The position numbers and the translations under genes were made by a program. From Neobacillus drentensis (GTDB taxonomy: Bacteria > Bacillota > Bacilli > Bacillales > Cytobacillaceae), in assembly GCF_021560175.1 (NCBI RefSeq), contig NZ_CP091110.1, positions 3,970,501 through 4,034,500 on the forward strand: 64,000 nucleotides of DNA, in the 5' to 3' direction. The notes beneath the pieces were generated by a model. It ran no database searches. It worked only from the letters and a program-made list of their open reading frames with translations, and was not told the origin of the DNA. The stretch's first letter is position 1. Each line of letters begins with the position of its first letter. Shown here in pieces: positions 25,046 through 33,534 of this stretch.

Positions 25046-25885
25046 CTAATTCCATTTTTTCTTAATCATTTCAATCTCTTCTTTGTGGCTGATCCCTTCG
25101 TCATCAGGAGTCTCTAAAATCAACGGGATTCCTGCCAGTACAGATGCCCTAACAAGTTCTTCCAACTGATCCGCGTTAATATAACCATTACTGCTTTTAA
25201 AAATATTGGCATGACGGTCCTTTTTGGAACCTGTTGGATACTTGGAATTATTCAAGTGAATGACCTTTAATTGCTCCCAATAACCTAAGCTCTCGCCTTT
25301 TGCAATGAATTCCTCCGTGTTTTCCCCATTCCAAAGACCACTTGCAAACGCATGACAAGTGTCCAGGCAAAAACCAATTTTTTCAGGATAGCCACATAAG
25401 TTCCGAATCTGAACAAGTTCCTCAAGGGTTGTTCCGAGTGCCCCCTTTGTCCCGGCATTATTTTCTAAGAGAATCAGAGAGTTTCCGTTCCACTGGCTTA
25501 GTACACTGTTGAGTATATCTAACATCAAATGATAACTGGCGAGCGGATCTGTTTTACTAATTTGACTGCCATAATGAACAACTACCCCAATCGAGCCGCA
25601 GGCATCTGTAATTTCTAAATCATTAAGAAGAGAGGAAATTGTTAGGTCTTTTTTGTCGATTGCTGGAGTTAAGCTGGTAGAATAGGGCGTGTGGGCCACG
25701 GAATAAAGCTGATGTTCCAAACAGAAATGGTTGCAATTTTTCGCATCTTCTCGATCGAATTCCTTTATTGACAAACTCCTTGGGTTTTTCGGGAAATATT
25801 GAAAAGCGCTTGCCTGATTTGCAACGGCTCTTTTCGCTGCCCCTGTATATCCATCTCTAATGCTCACATGACTACCGATTATCAT
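25046..25885 (-). CDS. endonuclease IV (AP endonuclease family 2) homologue
   Basis: TIM-barrel zinc nuclease acting on abasic sites in DNA, 279 residues. The metal ligands appear in order: His in AHTPYSTSL, His in GVVVHYGSQ, Glu in ILLENNAG, Asp/His in CLDTCHAFASG, His in VIHLNNSKYPTGSKKDRHAN (with its Asp and His) and Glu in LILETPDDEG. This set is complete for Nfo. It is slightly shorter than B. subtilis YqfS (about 297) and not in that gene's neighbourhood, so it may be a second paralogue. Confidence 0.88.
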   Translation of the reverse strand: MIIGSHVSIRDGYTGAAKRAVANQASAFQYFPKNPRSLSIKEFDREDAKNCNHFCLEHQLYSVAHTPYSTSLTPAIDKKDLTISSLLNDLEITDACGSIGVVVHYGSQISKTDPLASYHLMLDILNSVLSQWNGNSLILLENNAGTKGALGTTLEELVQIRNLCGYPEKIGFCLDTCHAFASGLWNGENTEEFIAKGESLGYWEQLKVIHLNNSKYPTGSKKDRHANIFKSSNGYINADQLEELVRASVLAGIPLILETPDDEGISHKEEIEMIKKKWN

Positions 25886-26081
25886 GGAATCATCCCTTCT
25901 CCACCACGTGATAGGGGTTATTTTTTGTAGTCTCAGCTATTTCTATACAGTAAGCTGGTTTTACTTCCGGAGGAAAATAAGGAATTTAAATCGTACTTTT
26001 CTCCTATCTATATGATAAAAATATTTCCTGTGGTAGAATTAGGTAAAAAGAAGATCGAAACGGTTTCAGGGGGTAGTGAGG

Positions 26082-26444
26082 TTGGTAAAAGTTCTTGTTG
26101 TAGAGGACGAAATTAGGATCAGTAATTTATTAAGATTATACTTGGAACGCGAGGCGTATCAAGTTGACGTAGTCGATAATGGGAAAGATGGGTTGGAATG
26201 GGCTTTAAAGGAAGATTATCATCTAATTGTTTTAGATGTCCTAATGCCTTTTAAAAATGGGTACGAGATTCTCGAAGAGGTTCGCAGGATTAAAAAAACA
26301 CCGGTAGTTATGCTCTCGGCAAAGTGTAGTGAAGAGGATATAAAACGAGGGAAAGATTTGGGGGCAAATGAATTTATCGCTAAACCCTTTAGCCCTGGTA
26401 TGGTTGTTTCAAAAATAAAGGAAATATTGTTACAAGAAATGTAG
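26082..26444 (+). CDS. orphan single-domain response regulator
   Basis: CheY-like receiver of about 121 residues with no output domain. The acidic pocket is VEDE at 7-10, the phospho-acceptor D52 is in HLIVLDVLMPFKNG, the Thr/Ser is in PVVMLSAK, and the Lys is in FIAKPFSPG. Sequence resembles the receivers of OmpR-type regulators, so it may be a truncated regulator or a phosphate sink. No kinase is next to it. AGGGGG fits a TTG start at 26082; a GTG at 26076 is too close to it. Confidence 0.8.
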   Translation: MVKVLVVEDEIRISNLLRLYLEREAYQVDVVDNGKDGLEWALKEDYHLIVLDVLMPFKNGYEILEEVRRIKKTPVVMLSAKCSEEDIKRGKDLGANEFIAKPFSPGMVVSKIKEILLQEM

Positions 26445-26473
26445 AAGAAAGAATTAAATAAGTAGAAAATTCT

Positions 26474-26505
26474 AAGATAGGCGCTATTTTAAGCAGGCCT
26501 ATCTT
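26474..26505. terminator. terminator between the receiver gene and dacC
   Basis: AAGATAGGC / GCCTATCTT stem with a 14-base spacer between convergent genes. Confidence 0.7.
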
Positions 26506-26508
26506 GAA

Positions 26509-27978
26509 TTATTGATTTGCTAAAATGGTAACGAGGGTATCCTCAATTTTTTTTCCCTTTGTTTCATCCAGCATATTATTTAACAGGATAGAGAAAATTA
26601 GGGTTTGCCCACTTTTCGTGTCCACATATCCAGATAAAGAAGTCACAGTTGAAATCGTTCCTGTTTTTGCTTTTACCCTTCCTGTCATACTAGGGTCTGT
26701 TAAGCGTTTCCTTAACGAACCACCGACCATTTTTTCTGAATTTCCAGCGACCGGAAGCGAATTCAAGTAGACAGGAAACCACTTTTCCTTCTGGACCGAA
26801 AATAATAACTTAGAAAGTTGATTGGCCGGTATACCATCCACATGGGAGATCCCTGATCCATCCCTTATTACCATTATATTAGGATTTACTCCTAACTTAG
26901 CCACTTCCGATTTCATAACAGTTAATCCCTTATCCCAACTTCCTTCGCCTTTTTTTAATTTTCCCATTTCCTTGATCAATATTTCAGCATGAACATTATT
27001 GCTAAGTTTCATAAATGGAATAAGCAATTCCGACAACGGCATCGATTGATGTTTTGTTAACAGTTTTGCCTGTTCAGGGACTGTACCTGTTTTTATTTTT
27101 CCTGTTACCGTAATCCCACGTTCTGCTAATGCTTGTCTAAAAAGGGTTGCAGCAAAAAGGGTTGGCTCCCAAACACCGATCCATGTCTTTGTTTCTTTGG
27201 TATTAAGTGGGAGTGTTCCTTCAATCGTTACTGTGTTTTTTGAATGCATCCGTTCAATCTTAATCTTTTTTTTATCATCTTTAGCAACTGTTACAGCGAG
27301 GTTAATTATTTTTACATAATTACTTTTTGGTGTAACCGTTATTTTTGCCTTCTCACCTATTTTCGTTCCAGGTTTCACCTTTATCCTAATGGAACCTGAA
27401 TCATAATCTTTTGTTGGAGAGACAGTGAGGGCAGAAATTTGGGCACCGTAATAGGCGGTTTCATCACTCCATGGCATATCGAGTGAATAGCGAACATGGT
27501 CGTAACGAGAATCATCCGCGACCAAATTTCCTTTAATTTTTTTTACACCGATTCTTTCAATCGCCATTGCCAAATTTTCAATATCATCCTTTAATAAGGT
27601 AGGGTCACCGTTTCCCCTTAAATAGAGATCCCCTTTAATGGTTTTCTCGATTTTCTTTGCATCCGTTTGTACTTCTGTGGAAAAGGTATAATTTTCACCC
27701 AGAACCTTGAGAGCGGCTGCGGCTGTCAATAGTTTCATGTTAGAAGCCGGCCGCAGGCGGACATCTCCTTGGTAATCATATAAAATTGCACCGTTTGCTC
27801 CAGACCTGACACTAATTCCGGCAATCGCCCCTTGTAAGGCCGGATCTTTCATGATGACCTGGTTCAGTTGATGAGTCAAGCTCTGGTTACCAGTCATTGC
27901 GCTTACCTGCGTATAGGGCATTAAGGAAATAGTCATCGTTATGAGTATAATGACCATTCTTTTATCTATCTTAATCAA
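26509..27978 (-). CDS. dacC: D-alanyl-D-alanine carboxypeptidase/endopeptidase, peptidase S13 (PBP4a type)
   Basis: Class C low-molecular-weight penicillin-binding protein that trims peptidoglycan peptides outside the cell, 489 residues versus about 491 for B. subtilis DacC. It has a signal peptide (IILITMTISLMPY). The catalytic motifs are in order: S79-N-M-K82, SNN in MKLSNNVHAEIL, and KTG in VKAKTGTISTVTSLSGY. The long insertion between motifs 1 and 2 is typical of S13. The TTG start has AGGG seven bases upstream. In Bacillus DacC is a post-exponential protein; nothing here shows the sigma factor. Confidence 0.93.
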   Translation of the reverse strand: MIKIDKRMVIILITMTISLMPYTQVSAMTGNQSLTHQLNQVIMKDPALQGAIAGISVRSGANGAILYDYQGDVRLRPASNMKLLTAAAALKVLGENYTFSTEVQTDAKKIEKTIKGDLYLRGNGDPTLLKDDIENLAMAIERIGVKKIKGNLVADDSRYDHVRYSLDMPWSDETAYYGAQISALTVSPTKDYDSGSIRIKVKPGTKIGEKAKITVTPKSNYVKIINLAVTVAKDDKKKIKIERMHSKNTVTIEGTLPLNTKETKTWIGVWEPTLFAATLFRQALAERGITVTGKIKTGTVPEQAKLLTKHQSMPLSELLIPFMKLSNNVHAEILIKEMGKLKKGEGSWDKGLTVMKSEVAKLGVNPNIMVIRDGSGISHVDGIPANQLSKLLFSVQKEKWFPVYLNSLPVAGNSEKMVGGSLRKRLTDPSMTGRVKAKTGTISTVTSLSGYVDTKSGQTLIFSILLNNMLDETKGKKIEDTLVTILANQ

Positions 27979-28036
27979 ACTATTTCCCTGCCTTCCCTTT
28001 TCTTATTAGTGTTTCCCGTCCTTTATAAATTATGAT

Positions 28037-28071
28037 AAAAAAACCCGGGACCATTAGGCCCCAGGTTCATT
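28037..28071 (-). terminator. terminator of the M6 protease gene
   Basis: Imperfect GC-rich hairpin (AACCTGGGGCC / GGTCCCGGGTT on the coding strand) followed by T7. Confidence 0.75.
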
Positions 28072-28076
28072 ACCAA

Positions 28077-29936
28077 TTAATTTGATTCGTTAAAGTTAAA
28101 ATAAAATTTTGCTGTAATCGACCCATCATTGTTCTCTTTAATGTCCGTTACATGAATGCCCGAATCAGCTGGAGTTGCACTGTAGCCTTTCCAGAAGTAA
28201 TACGATCCAGTATGCACGTTTCCAGAAACAGGAGTAAGTTTGCTGCCTGTTTTAAAGAAGTCTACTGCATCCCCGCGGTTAACATTCTTTTCTAAATCAT
28301 ACTTACCATCTGCCTGAAGAACTGATAGACCGTAATGTGTAACAACCGTTCCATTGCTGGCTGTTTGTGATTGATTGAATTGGAAACGTTTGTTCATCCA
28401 ATTCTCTACATTATTTGGACGGAAGCCTGCAGTTTGATAGAGTGATAGAATATTTTCATCTACATGCCATGCAACCAGTCCATGAGCATCTGCCCCTTCA
28501 CGAATTAACCCTTTATTAAAGCCTTTTTGTTGAACATTTTCAAATAAGAAATACTCAGTACCGTTTGAACCAGGTACCTCCATTTTAACAATTCCATTCG
28601 TTGATTCGGCTGCATTCACTGGCGGTAATGTTATGGTTTGGACACCATCTGTTGGCTTAACTTCTTTAGGAGTAGCCCAGCCAAGGAAAGTTTTTGAATA
28701 TGGATCGAAATGGGTTGGTGAGTTTCCAGAGTATGCTGCTGCATCAGGATACCTCATCCAAGAACCGCCTGCCATCATAGAGTAGTTGCCGACACCCTCT
28801 GAAGTATAGACCGTATCATAGAAATCCGGAAGACCTAGGGCATGTCCAAATTCATGGGCAAACACACCAGCCTGTCCAGGGAATGGACCTGTTTTCGAGG
28901 CTTCATCATAACCGCCCGTTGTTTCATTATAACCTGCTACGTTTCCACCGATTTCCGGCTGAATATTATAATTGTTTACTAGAACGCCGTCTAATGTATG
29001 GTCTTTAATAAATTGAGCCTGCCAAGTACTCATTTCCGCTGAAGAAACTTTACCGTCTTTGTTTACATCCGGTGTAAAGTAACCTGTCTCATAATACTTT
29101 CCATAATATTGGGCACTTAACGCGTTCCATTTGTGTGACCAAATTTGGGCAGGATCGCCGCTGAATTCGGCACCTGTACCTTCATGAACAATAAATACGT
29201 TTGGTACTTGTCCATTTACAGCATATTTGGAGTAATCCACTACACTATCAGCAGCTTTAAATAAATCGGTCACTAGCTCGCCATTATGGGCATCACCATT
29301 AACGTTACCGTTAACATACTTACCGCCTTCCGCATATGTCCCATCTTGGTCTAAGTAGTAGGATGCACCTTTAGGAAGTTCAACCCAAACCAGATCAGTA
29401 TTATCCTTTTTTACTAGTTTCACTTTTCCATAACTGGATTCCTTGTAAATATTCTGCATCGTTCTATCGGTTGGAGCTTTTTCACCATTGAATTCTGCAT
29501 ACTTCTTAAATTCATCTAATTCATATGGATTATAATGATCACCGAAAATTAAATCTTCAAAATACTTCACCGGGACTTGTCCAGGTACATCACCCTTTGG
29601 CTCATCTCCCTCTTTAAATTTGGCTAAGATAACTAATACTGGGACATCCCCAGTTGTAGGCTGATTCGTCACATGATTGTCTCCAGCCTGTTGAAACTTT
29701 TCCCCTTGCTGGTTCGCTATTTTTTCAGCAGGGTCAACTTTTGATAAATCTTTGCCTAATTCCTTTGCCTTATCTTGAAGCTCAGGAGATGTGCTTACAT
29801 AGTGAGCGAGGCTTAATTCGTATGTATCTTTTAGTGTTGCTGCCTTTGTTGAAGAACCACTAGTTGGAACCCCGCTAAAAGCAACACTTCCTGCTAACGC
29901 TAAAGCGAACGCAGATTTAGACAGAACCTTTAACAT
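28077..29936 (-). CDS. secreted M6-family metalloprotease (immune inhibitor A-like)
   Basis: Exported zinc protease of about 619 residues. It has a signal peptide (KVLSKSAFALALAGSVAFSG), a propeptide-like helical region to about 90, and the zinc site AHEFGHALGLPDFYD near 358-372, with the M6 pattern HExxHxxGxxD. The calcium-loop-like DVNKDGKVSSAE lies near 295. The C-terminal beta region (FLFENVQQKGFN, VTDIKENNDGSITAKFYF) matches InhA-type proteins but is shorter than the roughly 796-residue B. cereus InhA. AAAGGGG lies eight bases before the ATG at 29936. It is expected to degrade host or environmental proteins. Confidence 0.9.
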   Translation of the reverse strand: MLKVLSKSAFALALAGSVAFSGVPTSGSSTKAATLKDTYELSLAHYVSTSPELQDKAKELGKDLSKVDPAEKIANQQGEKFQQAGDNHVTNQPTTGDVPVLVILAKFKEGDEPKGDVPGQVPVKYFEDLIFGDHYNPYELDEFKKYAEFNGEKAPTDRTMQNIYKESSYGKVKLVKKDNTDLVWVELPKGASYYLDQDGTYAEGGKYVNGNVNGDAHNGELVTDLFKAADSVVDYSKYAVNGQVPNVFIVHEGTGAEFSGDPAQIWSHKWNALSAQYYGKYYETGYFTPDVNKDGKVSSAEMSTWQAQFIKDHTLDGVLVNNYNIQPEIGGNVAGYNETTGGYDEASKTGPFPGQAGVFAHEFGHALGLPDFYDTVYTSEGVGNYSMMAGGSWMRYPDAAAYSGNSPTHFDPYSKTFLGWATPKEVKPTDGVQTITLPPVNAAESTNGIVKMEVPGSNGTEYFLFENVQQKGFNKGLIREGADAHGLVAWHVDENILSLYQTAGFRPNNVENWMNKRFQFNQSQTASNGTVVTHYGLSVLQADGKYDLEKNVNRGDAVDFFKTGSKLTPVSGNVHTGSYYFWKGYSATPADSGIHVTDIKENNDGSITAKFYFNFNESN

Positions 29937-30093
29937 ATTCAACACCCCTTTTTGTTGTAGAATTCAAATTTATCAGAATAGTTTATAAATAAAAAGTTAC
30001 TATATTACCATTATTTAGTAACCCGAAATATAGGTCCTTATACTCGAATCCACCTCCTCTTTAGTGCCATTTTCCACACTAAAAACAAGTAAT

Positions 30094-30120
30094 AAAAAAA
30101 GACCTAATGCAGGCCTTTTT
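30094..30120 (-). terminator. terminator of the SUV3-like helicase gene
   Basis: AAAGGCCTGC...AGGTCTTT hairpin with T7 on the minus strand, 14 bp past the stop. Confidence 0.75.
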
Positions 30121-30133
30121 AACACTTTTTATA

Positions 30134-32710
30134 TTAATATTCCTCACCATATCGATATCGTTTATACTTGGCAGCATGACAAGCATCACAAGTCGGAAAA
30201 CTATGATCCCACGGCAGTTTTTTTCCACACGTTTTGCATTTTTTTATAAACTTTCTGATATCCGTTTTCAAACGGTCTTGAACCCGATCACTCACTTCTT
30301 CACGCAATCGTTCCCAATAGATGGCTTCCGTTCGCTCCCCTAACCGGTATAAGAATAAAAGGTGCAGCCCAATCGCTTTGTAACTTAATTCTAGGTCCTC
30401 TAGGCTTCGATCCTTTACAGCCGGCTCCGGCAGCTCCCTGCCTTGGATAAGAGCATAAATGGTATCTTCCCATTGTCTCGTTAACACCTGTTCATTCTTT
30501 GAAAAAGGTAGGTGTAAAAATCCATAAAGGTCCATTAAAGAGAGACGCGCTTCCACCTCAGTCCCTGCAATGATTTGATATAGTGACTTTTCTTCAGATA
30601 AAGAAGCCTTTTTTGTCCCATTCGGACTTTCAAATTTATCCCATAGTTCAAAAAATGTTCCTAAGTCGTGATAATAGCGCTGAAAGCGTTCAAAAACCGA
30701 GTTAGTTGGGGCAATGGCAAAGGTATGAACCGGTTTATCCTCCTGTTCCAGTAAATTGCGCATTTTCTTAATATCACTCGTGAAGGCGACTTTTCCGACA
30801 TCATAAATTCCTTTTCGACCAGCACGACCGGCAATTTGCTTCACTTCTTGTGAGGTTAACAGCCTTCTTCTTGTTCCATCAAACTTGTCATTTTCCAGAA
30901 AAACAATGCGCCGAATTGGCAAGTTTAGACCCATTCCAATCGCATCGGTTGCAACAATCACCTTGGTCTTTCCTGTATTAAACTGCTCAATTTGTTTTTT
31001 TCTCGTTTCCGGAGGCATGCTGCCGTAAATCATGCTGACAGAATGGCCGTCATTTTGCAGCCTAGAGGCCGTTTCAAGCACGCGCCTTCTTGAAAAACAG
31101 ATTAAGGCATCGCCCTTTTTGACGTGTTTGATATTAAACTCTTTCTTTTCCACTTCCAGAGGGGTATCGCGGCTATATTCGTGAATTTCAATATTAGCAT
31201 CACCTAATAACTGCAAAACCATAGTCCTGGCATTGCGGCTGCCTATGATATGGACCTCCTCTGCATTGGCTTTGGTAATCGCTTTATACCAAGCAAAACC
31301 TCGATCCTTGTCTGTTAACATTTGTGCTTCGTCTATAACTACAACCTCGTAATATGCTTTTTCGTGGAACATCTCGACAGTACTCGAGATATGCTCGGCA
31401 CCAGCAACGATTTTTTCTTCTTCACCTGTTTTTAACGAACAAGCAATTCCTTCAGCATTTAATTTGTCGAAAACTTCAAGTGCTAATAATCGAAGCGGAG
31501 CTAAATATAAACCGCTGGCTGCCTCTTTCATTTTTTCAAGGGCATGATGGGTTTTACCGGTGTTGGTTTCACCTATATGCAGAACATAGCGGACATTTCG
31601 CCTTAACGAAGGGTCGTACTCTTCCCCAAAGATATCCTGCATCATCCGTTCTTCCGCCTCTTTTTTGCGCTGGAGTTCCTCCTCTTCTGCTTTTTTCTTT
31701 ATTTCCCGCTCCTGATAATCCTTTTCAAAAATTTCACCATGAATATTTTCGTCAAAAGGGACTTCTGATAATTTTAATAAATCTATCAGGTATTCTTGCT
31801 GTATATCTTCAATAAAATAGCTCTCTACATCATATAAAGGTTGTGTGATACTTCCCTTGACAAAAGATGCTGAAATTTCTTCATGAAAGGTTTCATAAAA
31901 ATCTTCCTTAAGATCATTCGGCAGCTGTTCGAGTACTTTCTGGGGAATTAAATCGGACAGATAGTCAGAAATTAAGCTTTCATAAATGAAAAAATAGGTT
32001 TGGTATTCATAAAAGCTCCTCCCCCAATGCAAGGTTTTATGAATATCGCCTGTTAGCTCTTCAAAAAAGGTGGCAACGGTTGTATAGGCTGACGGATTGA
32101 ATGCACCTTGATCAACCAATTTTTCTTCAAGGGCAAAAGTATCAACCGATTGGAACTTTACATTATTTTTTATATCTGCATCCAGCTGTTTGGCTGTAAA
32201 GTATCGAACGTATAAATAAAACAGTTCGTATTGATCTTCCAAAATACCTACTGCAACATCCTCTATTTCCGTTTGTATCAAGCGCTTCTGTTCTTCGAGT
32301 TTTTTCTGTTCCTCCCGCTTTACGAAGTTCTCCTTGGCAGCATAATACCGGTTAGTCCACTTTTCCTTCTGGCCTTCAAACTGTTCTCGAAGCCATTCCA
32401 TGGCATCAAAGGGCAAATAGGTCCTCATTTCATCACGAAAAAGCTTATTGACAAGCTTACGATCAACCCCCTGAAGTTCAAACCCTTTTTCAGCTAAAAA
32501 TTGCTTCTTTTCATTCTTTGGTACATCGTTTGTTACTTTGTTCAACCAGACATTTACCCATATTTGCTCACTATAGTGGCCTCGGTCAGCTAAATATTGT
32601 TCAAATGTCGGCAAAGATTCTTGAGTTTCTAAATAGCGATCGATATCTTCATAAATTCTCACTTTTGTCTGTTCAATCGCTTGAGGGTATATAGCGGTTA
32701 ATTTATTCAA
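30134..32710 (-). CDS. SUV3-like DExH RNA helicase with zinc-finger tail
   Basis: ATP-dependent helicase of 858 residues. The first 370 are helical and charged and match nothing I know. The core has Walker A GETNTGKTHHAL near 390, DEAQ (motif II) in VVVIDEAQML, then SRRRVLETASRL, VIVATDAIGMGLNLPI and QIAGRAGRKG (motif VI), arranged as in SUV3, the mitochondrial degradosome helicase. The C-terminus has a four-Cys site CKTCGKKLP with CDAC. It probably unwinds RNA for a nuclease. No nuclease gene is adjacent. It is monocistronic. Confidence 0.85.
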   Translation of the reverse strand: MNKLTAIYPQAIEQTKVRIYEDIDRYLETQESLPTFEQYLADRGHYSEQIWVNVWLNKVTNDVPKNEKKQFLAEKGFELQGVDRKLVNKLFRDEMRTYLPFDAMEWLREQFEGQKEKWTNRYYAAKENFVKREEQKKLEEQKRLIQTEIEDVAVGILEDQYELFYLYVRYFTAKQLDADIKNNVKFQSVDTFALEEKLVDQGAFNPSAYTTVATFFEELTGDIHKTLHWGRSFYEYQTYFFIYESLISDYLSDLIPQKVLEQLPNDLKEDFYETFHEEISASFVKGSITQPLYDVESYFIEDIQQEYLIDLLKLSEVPFDENIHGEIFEKDYQEREIKKKAEEEELQRKKEAEERMMQDIFGEEYDPSLRRNVRYVLHIGETNTGKTHHALEKMKEAASGLYLAPLRLLALEVFDKLNAEGIACSLKTGEEEKIVAGAEHISSTVEMFHEKAYYEVVVIDEAQMLTDKDRGFAWYKAITKANAEEVHIIGSRNARTMVLQLLGDANIEIHEYSRDTPLEVEKKEFNIKHVKKGDALICFSRRRVLETASRLQNDGHSVSMIYGSMPPETRKKQIEQFNTGKTKVIVATDAIGMGLNLPIRRIVFLENDKFDGTRRRLLTSQEVKQIAGRAGRKGIYDVGKVAFTSDIKKMRNLLEQEDKPVHTFAIAPTNSVFERFQRYYHDLGTFFELWDKFESPNGTKKASLSEEKSLYQIIAGTEVEARLSLMDLYGFLHLPFSKNEQVLTRQWEDTIYALIQGRELPEPAVKDRSLEDLELSYKAIGLHLLFLYRLGERTEAIYWERLREEVSDRVQDRLKTDIRKFIKKCKTCGKKLPWDHSFPTCDACHAAKYKRYRYGEEY

Positions 32711-32787
32711 ATCTCATCCCTCCAGGGAAAATTTGATTTTCCTTTTTTCTCAAAGTTATGTATAATGTGAGTATAGATTATCGTATA

Positions 32788-32825
32788 GTAAAAAAGACCG
32801 AGCATGACGATAAAACGGCTCGGTC
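32788..32825 (-). terminator. terminator of the toxin mRNA
   Basis: GACCGAGC / GCTCGGTC stem with a 14-base loop and a T6 tract on the minus strand. Confidence 0.8.
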
Positions 32826-32870
32826 ATGCAATAGCTGCTTCCCTTTTTCCGGGGATCGGCGTTACGGACC

Positions 32871-32919
32871 ATAATCCACCGCTTCTGCTTGCCGGCTCAA
32901 GGGTGGATTATTTTTTTTT
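32871..32919 (+). terminator. terminator of the antisense RNA
   Basis: ATAATCCACC / GGTGGATTAT 10-bp stem followed by T9 on the plus strand. The same T9 encodes the three final lysines of the toxin on the other strand. Confidence 0.8.
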
Positions 32920-32991
32920 GTGGAAGGACAGAACCGTGACAATGAGACTAGCAAACGATAAGCTAAACATCAATGCCTGAAAAACTGTCAA
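32908..32991 (-). CDS. type I toxin, BsrE/TxpA-like hydrophobic peptide, 27 aa
   Basis: Reads MTVFQALMFSLSFASLIV then TVLSFHKKK from a TTG start. The start resembles BsrE (MSTFQALMLML) and related holin-like toxins, with one membrane segment and a Lys tail. AAAGGGGGTGAT is a strong, extended ribosome site. A stop codon lies in frame just upstream, so the TTG is the only plausible start. The peptide should insert in the membrane when not silenced by the antisense RNA. It is too short for ordinary gene callers. Confidence 0.75.
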   Translation of the reverse strand: MTVFQALMFSLSFASLIVTVLSFHKKK

Positions 32992-33042
32992 AAAGCATCA
33001 CCCCCTTTCTGTTAGGAGATGTGCCGTCCACCCTTGAGAAAA

Positions 33043-33089
33043 ACATGCTATTGCATGTTTATTATAGCATTAATCAAAATATCGAACAA
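33043..33089 (-). promoter_or_regulatory. toxin promoter and 5' stabilising hairpin
   Basis: On the minus strand TTGTTC (33089-33084), 17 bp, TATAAT (33066-33061). The RNA would start near 33054 and fold at once into AACATGC/GCATGTT, a 5' hairpin like those that stabilise toxin mRNAs. The mRNA to the terminator is about 265 bases. Confidence 0.65.
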
Positions 33090-33096
33090 GTGTTCT

Positions 33097-33288
33097 TTAA
33101 ATATTATGTTTATTACAGTAATCATCAACTAATTCCTCAATTTTGTCCAGTTCAGGATATTTTCCCGTAAACTTAAATTGAATTTCCTCAATAAAACTCT
33201 CGTGATTATACACATGAATAGCCCCATTTTGTTGGATGATACTATACTCTGGTACAAAGCGGTATCCGCCTCGTTCAATTGCCCCCAT
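33097..33288 (-). CDS. small DUF5370-like protein (YbxH type), 63 aa
   Basis: Reads MGAIERGGYRFVPEYSIIQQ, then HVYNHESFIEEIQFKFTGKY, and ends EELVDDYCNKHNI. It fits my memory of the small B. subtilis protein YbxH (DUF5370): an all-soluble beta-hairpin plus helix. The function is unknown. It is a single gene between the toxin locus and a divergent AT-rich gap. The name is tentative because it rests on memory of a short family. Confidence 0.6.
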   Translation of the reverse strand: MGAIERGGYRFVPEYSIIQQNGAIHVYNHESFIEEIQFKFTGKYPELDKIEELVDDYCNKHNI

Positions 33289-33345
33289 TAATAGACCCCT
33301 TTTTCATTTTTTATTATAGTATAATCGGAAAATGTGGAGATTATC

Positions 33346-33534
33346 ATGTTTAGAAAAAGTTCCGTTTTGCGATTGGCTCTTTTCATTCGTTTTATTGTCG
33401 ATTTTTTACCGACTCTAGCTCATTTTTTTGTATTATTGGCTCATTTTATTTTTCCAAACAAAAAAAGGAAAAGGATACTCACATCCTTTTCCCATGTTTA
33501 TTTAGGCAGTTGTATATACCTCTTCTTTGTTTAA
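33346..33534 (+). CDS. possible small membrane protein, 62 aa
   Basis: Starts MFRKSSVLRLALFIRFIVDF, has two hydrophobic segments and a basic KKRKR cluster. GGAG lies six bases before the ATG and TATAAT about 27 bases upstream. Against it: the frame runs through the ppdK terminator and ends 33 bp inside ppdK on the other strand. It could be chance. Confidence 0.28.
   Translation: MFRKSSVLRLALFIRFIVDFLPTLAHFFVLLAHFIFPNKKRKRILTSFSHVYLGSCIYLFFV
33461..33492 (-). terminator. terminator of the ccpN-yqfL-ppdK operon
   Basis: GGAAAAGGAT / ATCCTTTTCC stem with a 6-base loop, T7 on the minus strand. Confidence 0.88.

Larger units (their letters stand above)
32773..32919 (+). ncRNA. candidate antitoxin antisense RNA of a type I system
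   Basis: A plus-strand transcript predicted from TATAAT at 32761-32766 (an alternative TATAGT lies at 32784) to a terminator at 32871-32919: ATAATCCACC / GGTGGATTAT with a 20-base loop and nine T residues. It is fully complementary to the 3' half of the toxin mRNA, including the last codons and the 3' UTR, as with SR4/bsrG or RatA/txpA. The 5' end is a prediction only. Confidence 0.65.
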
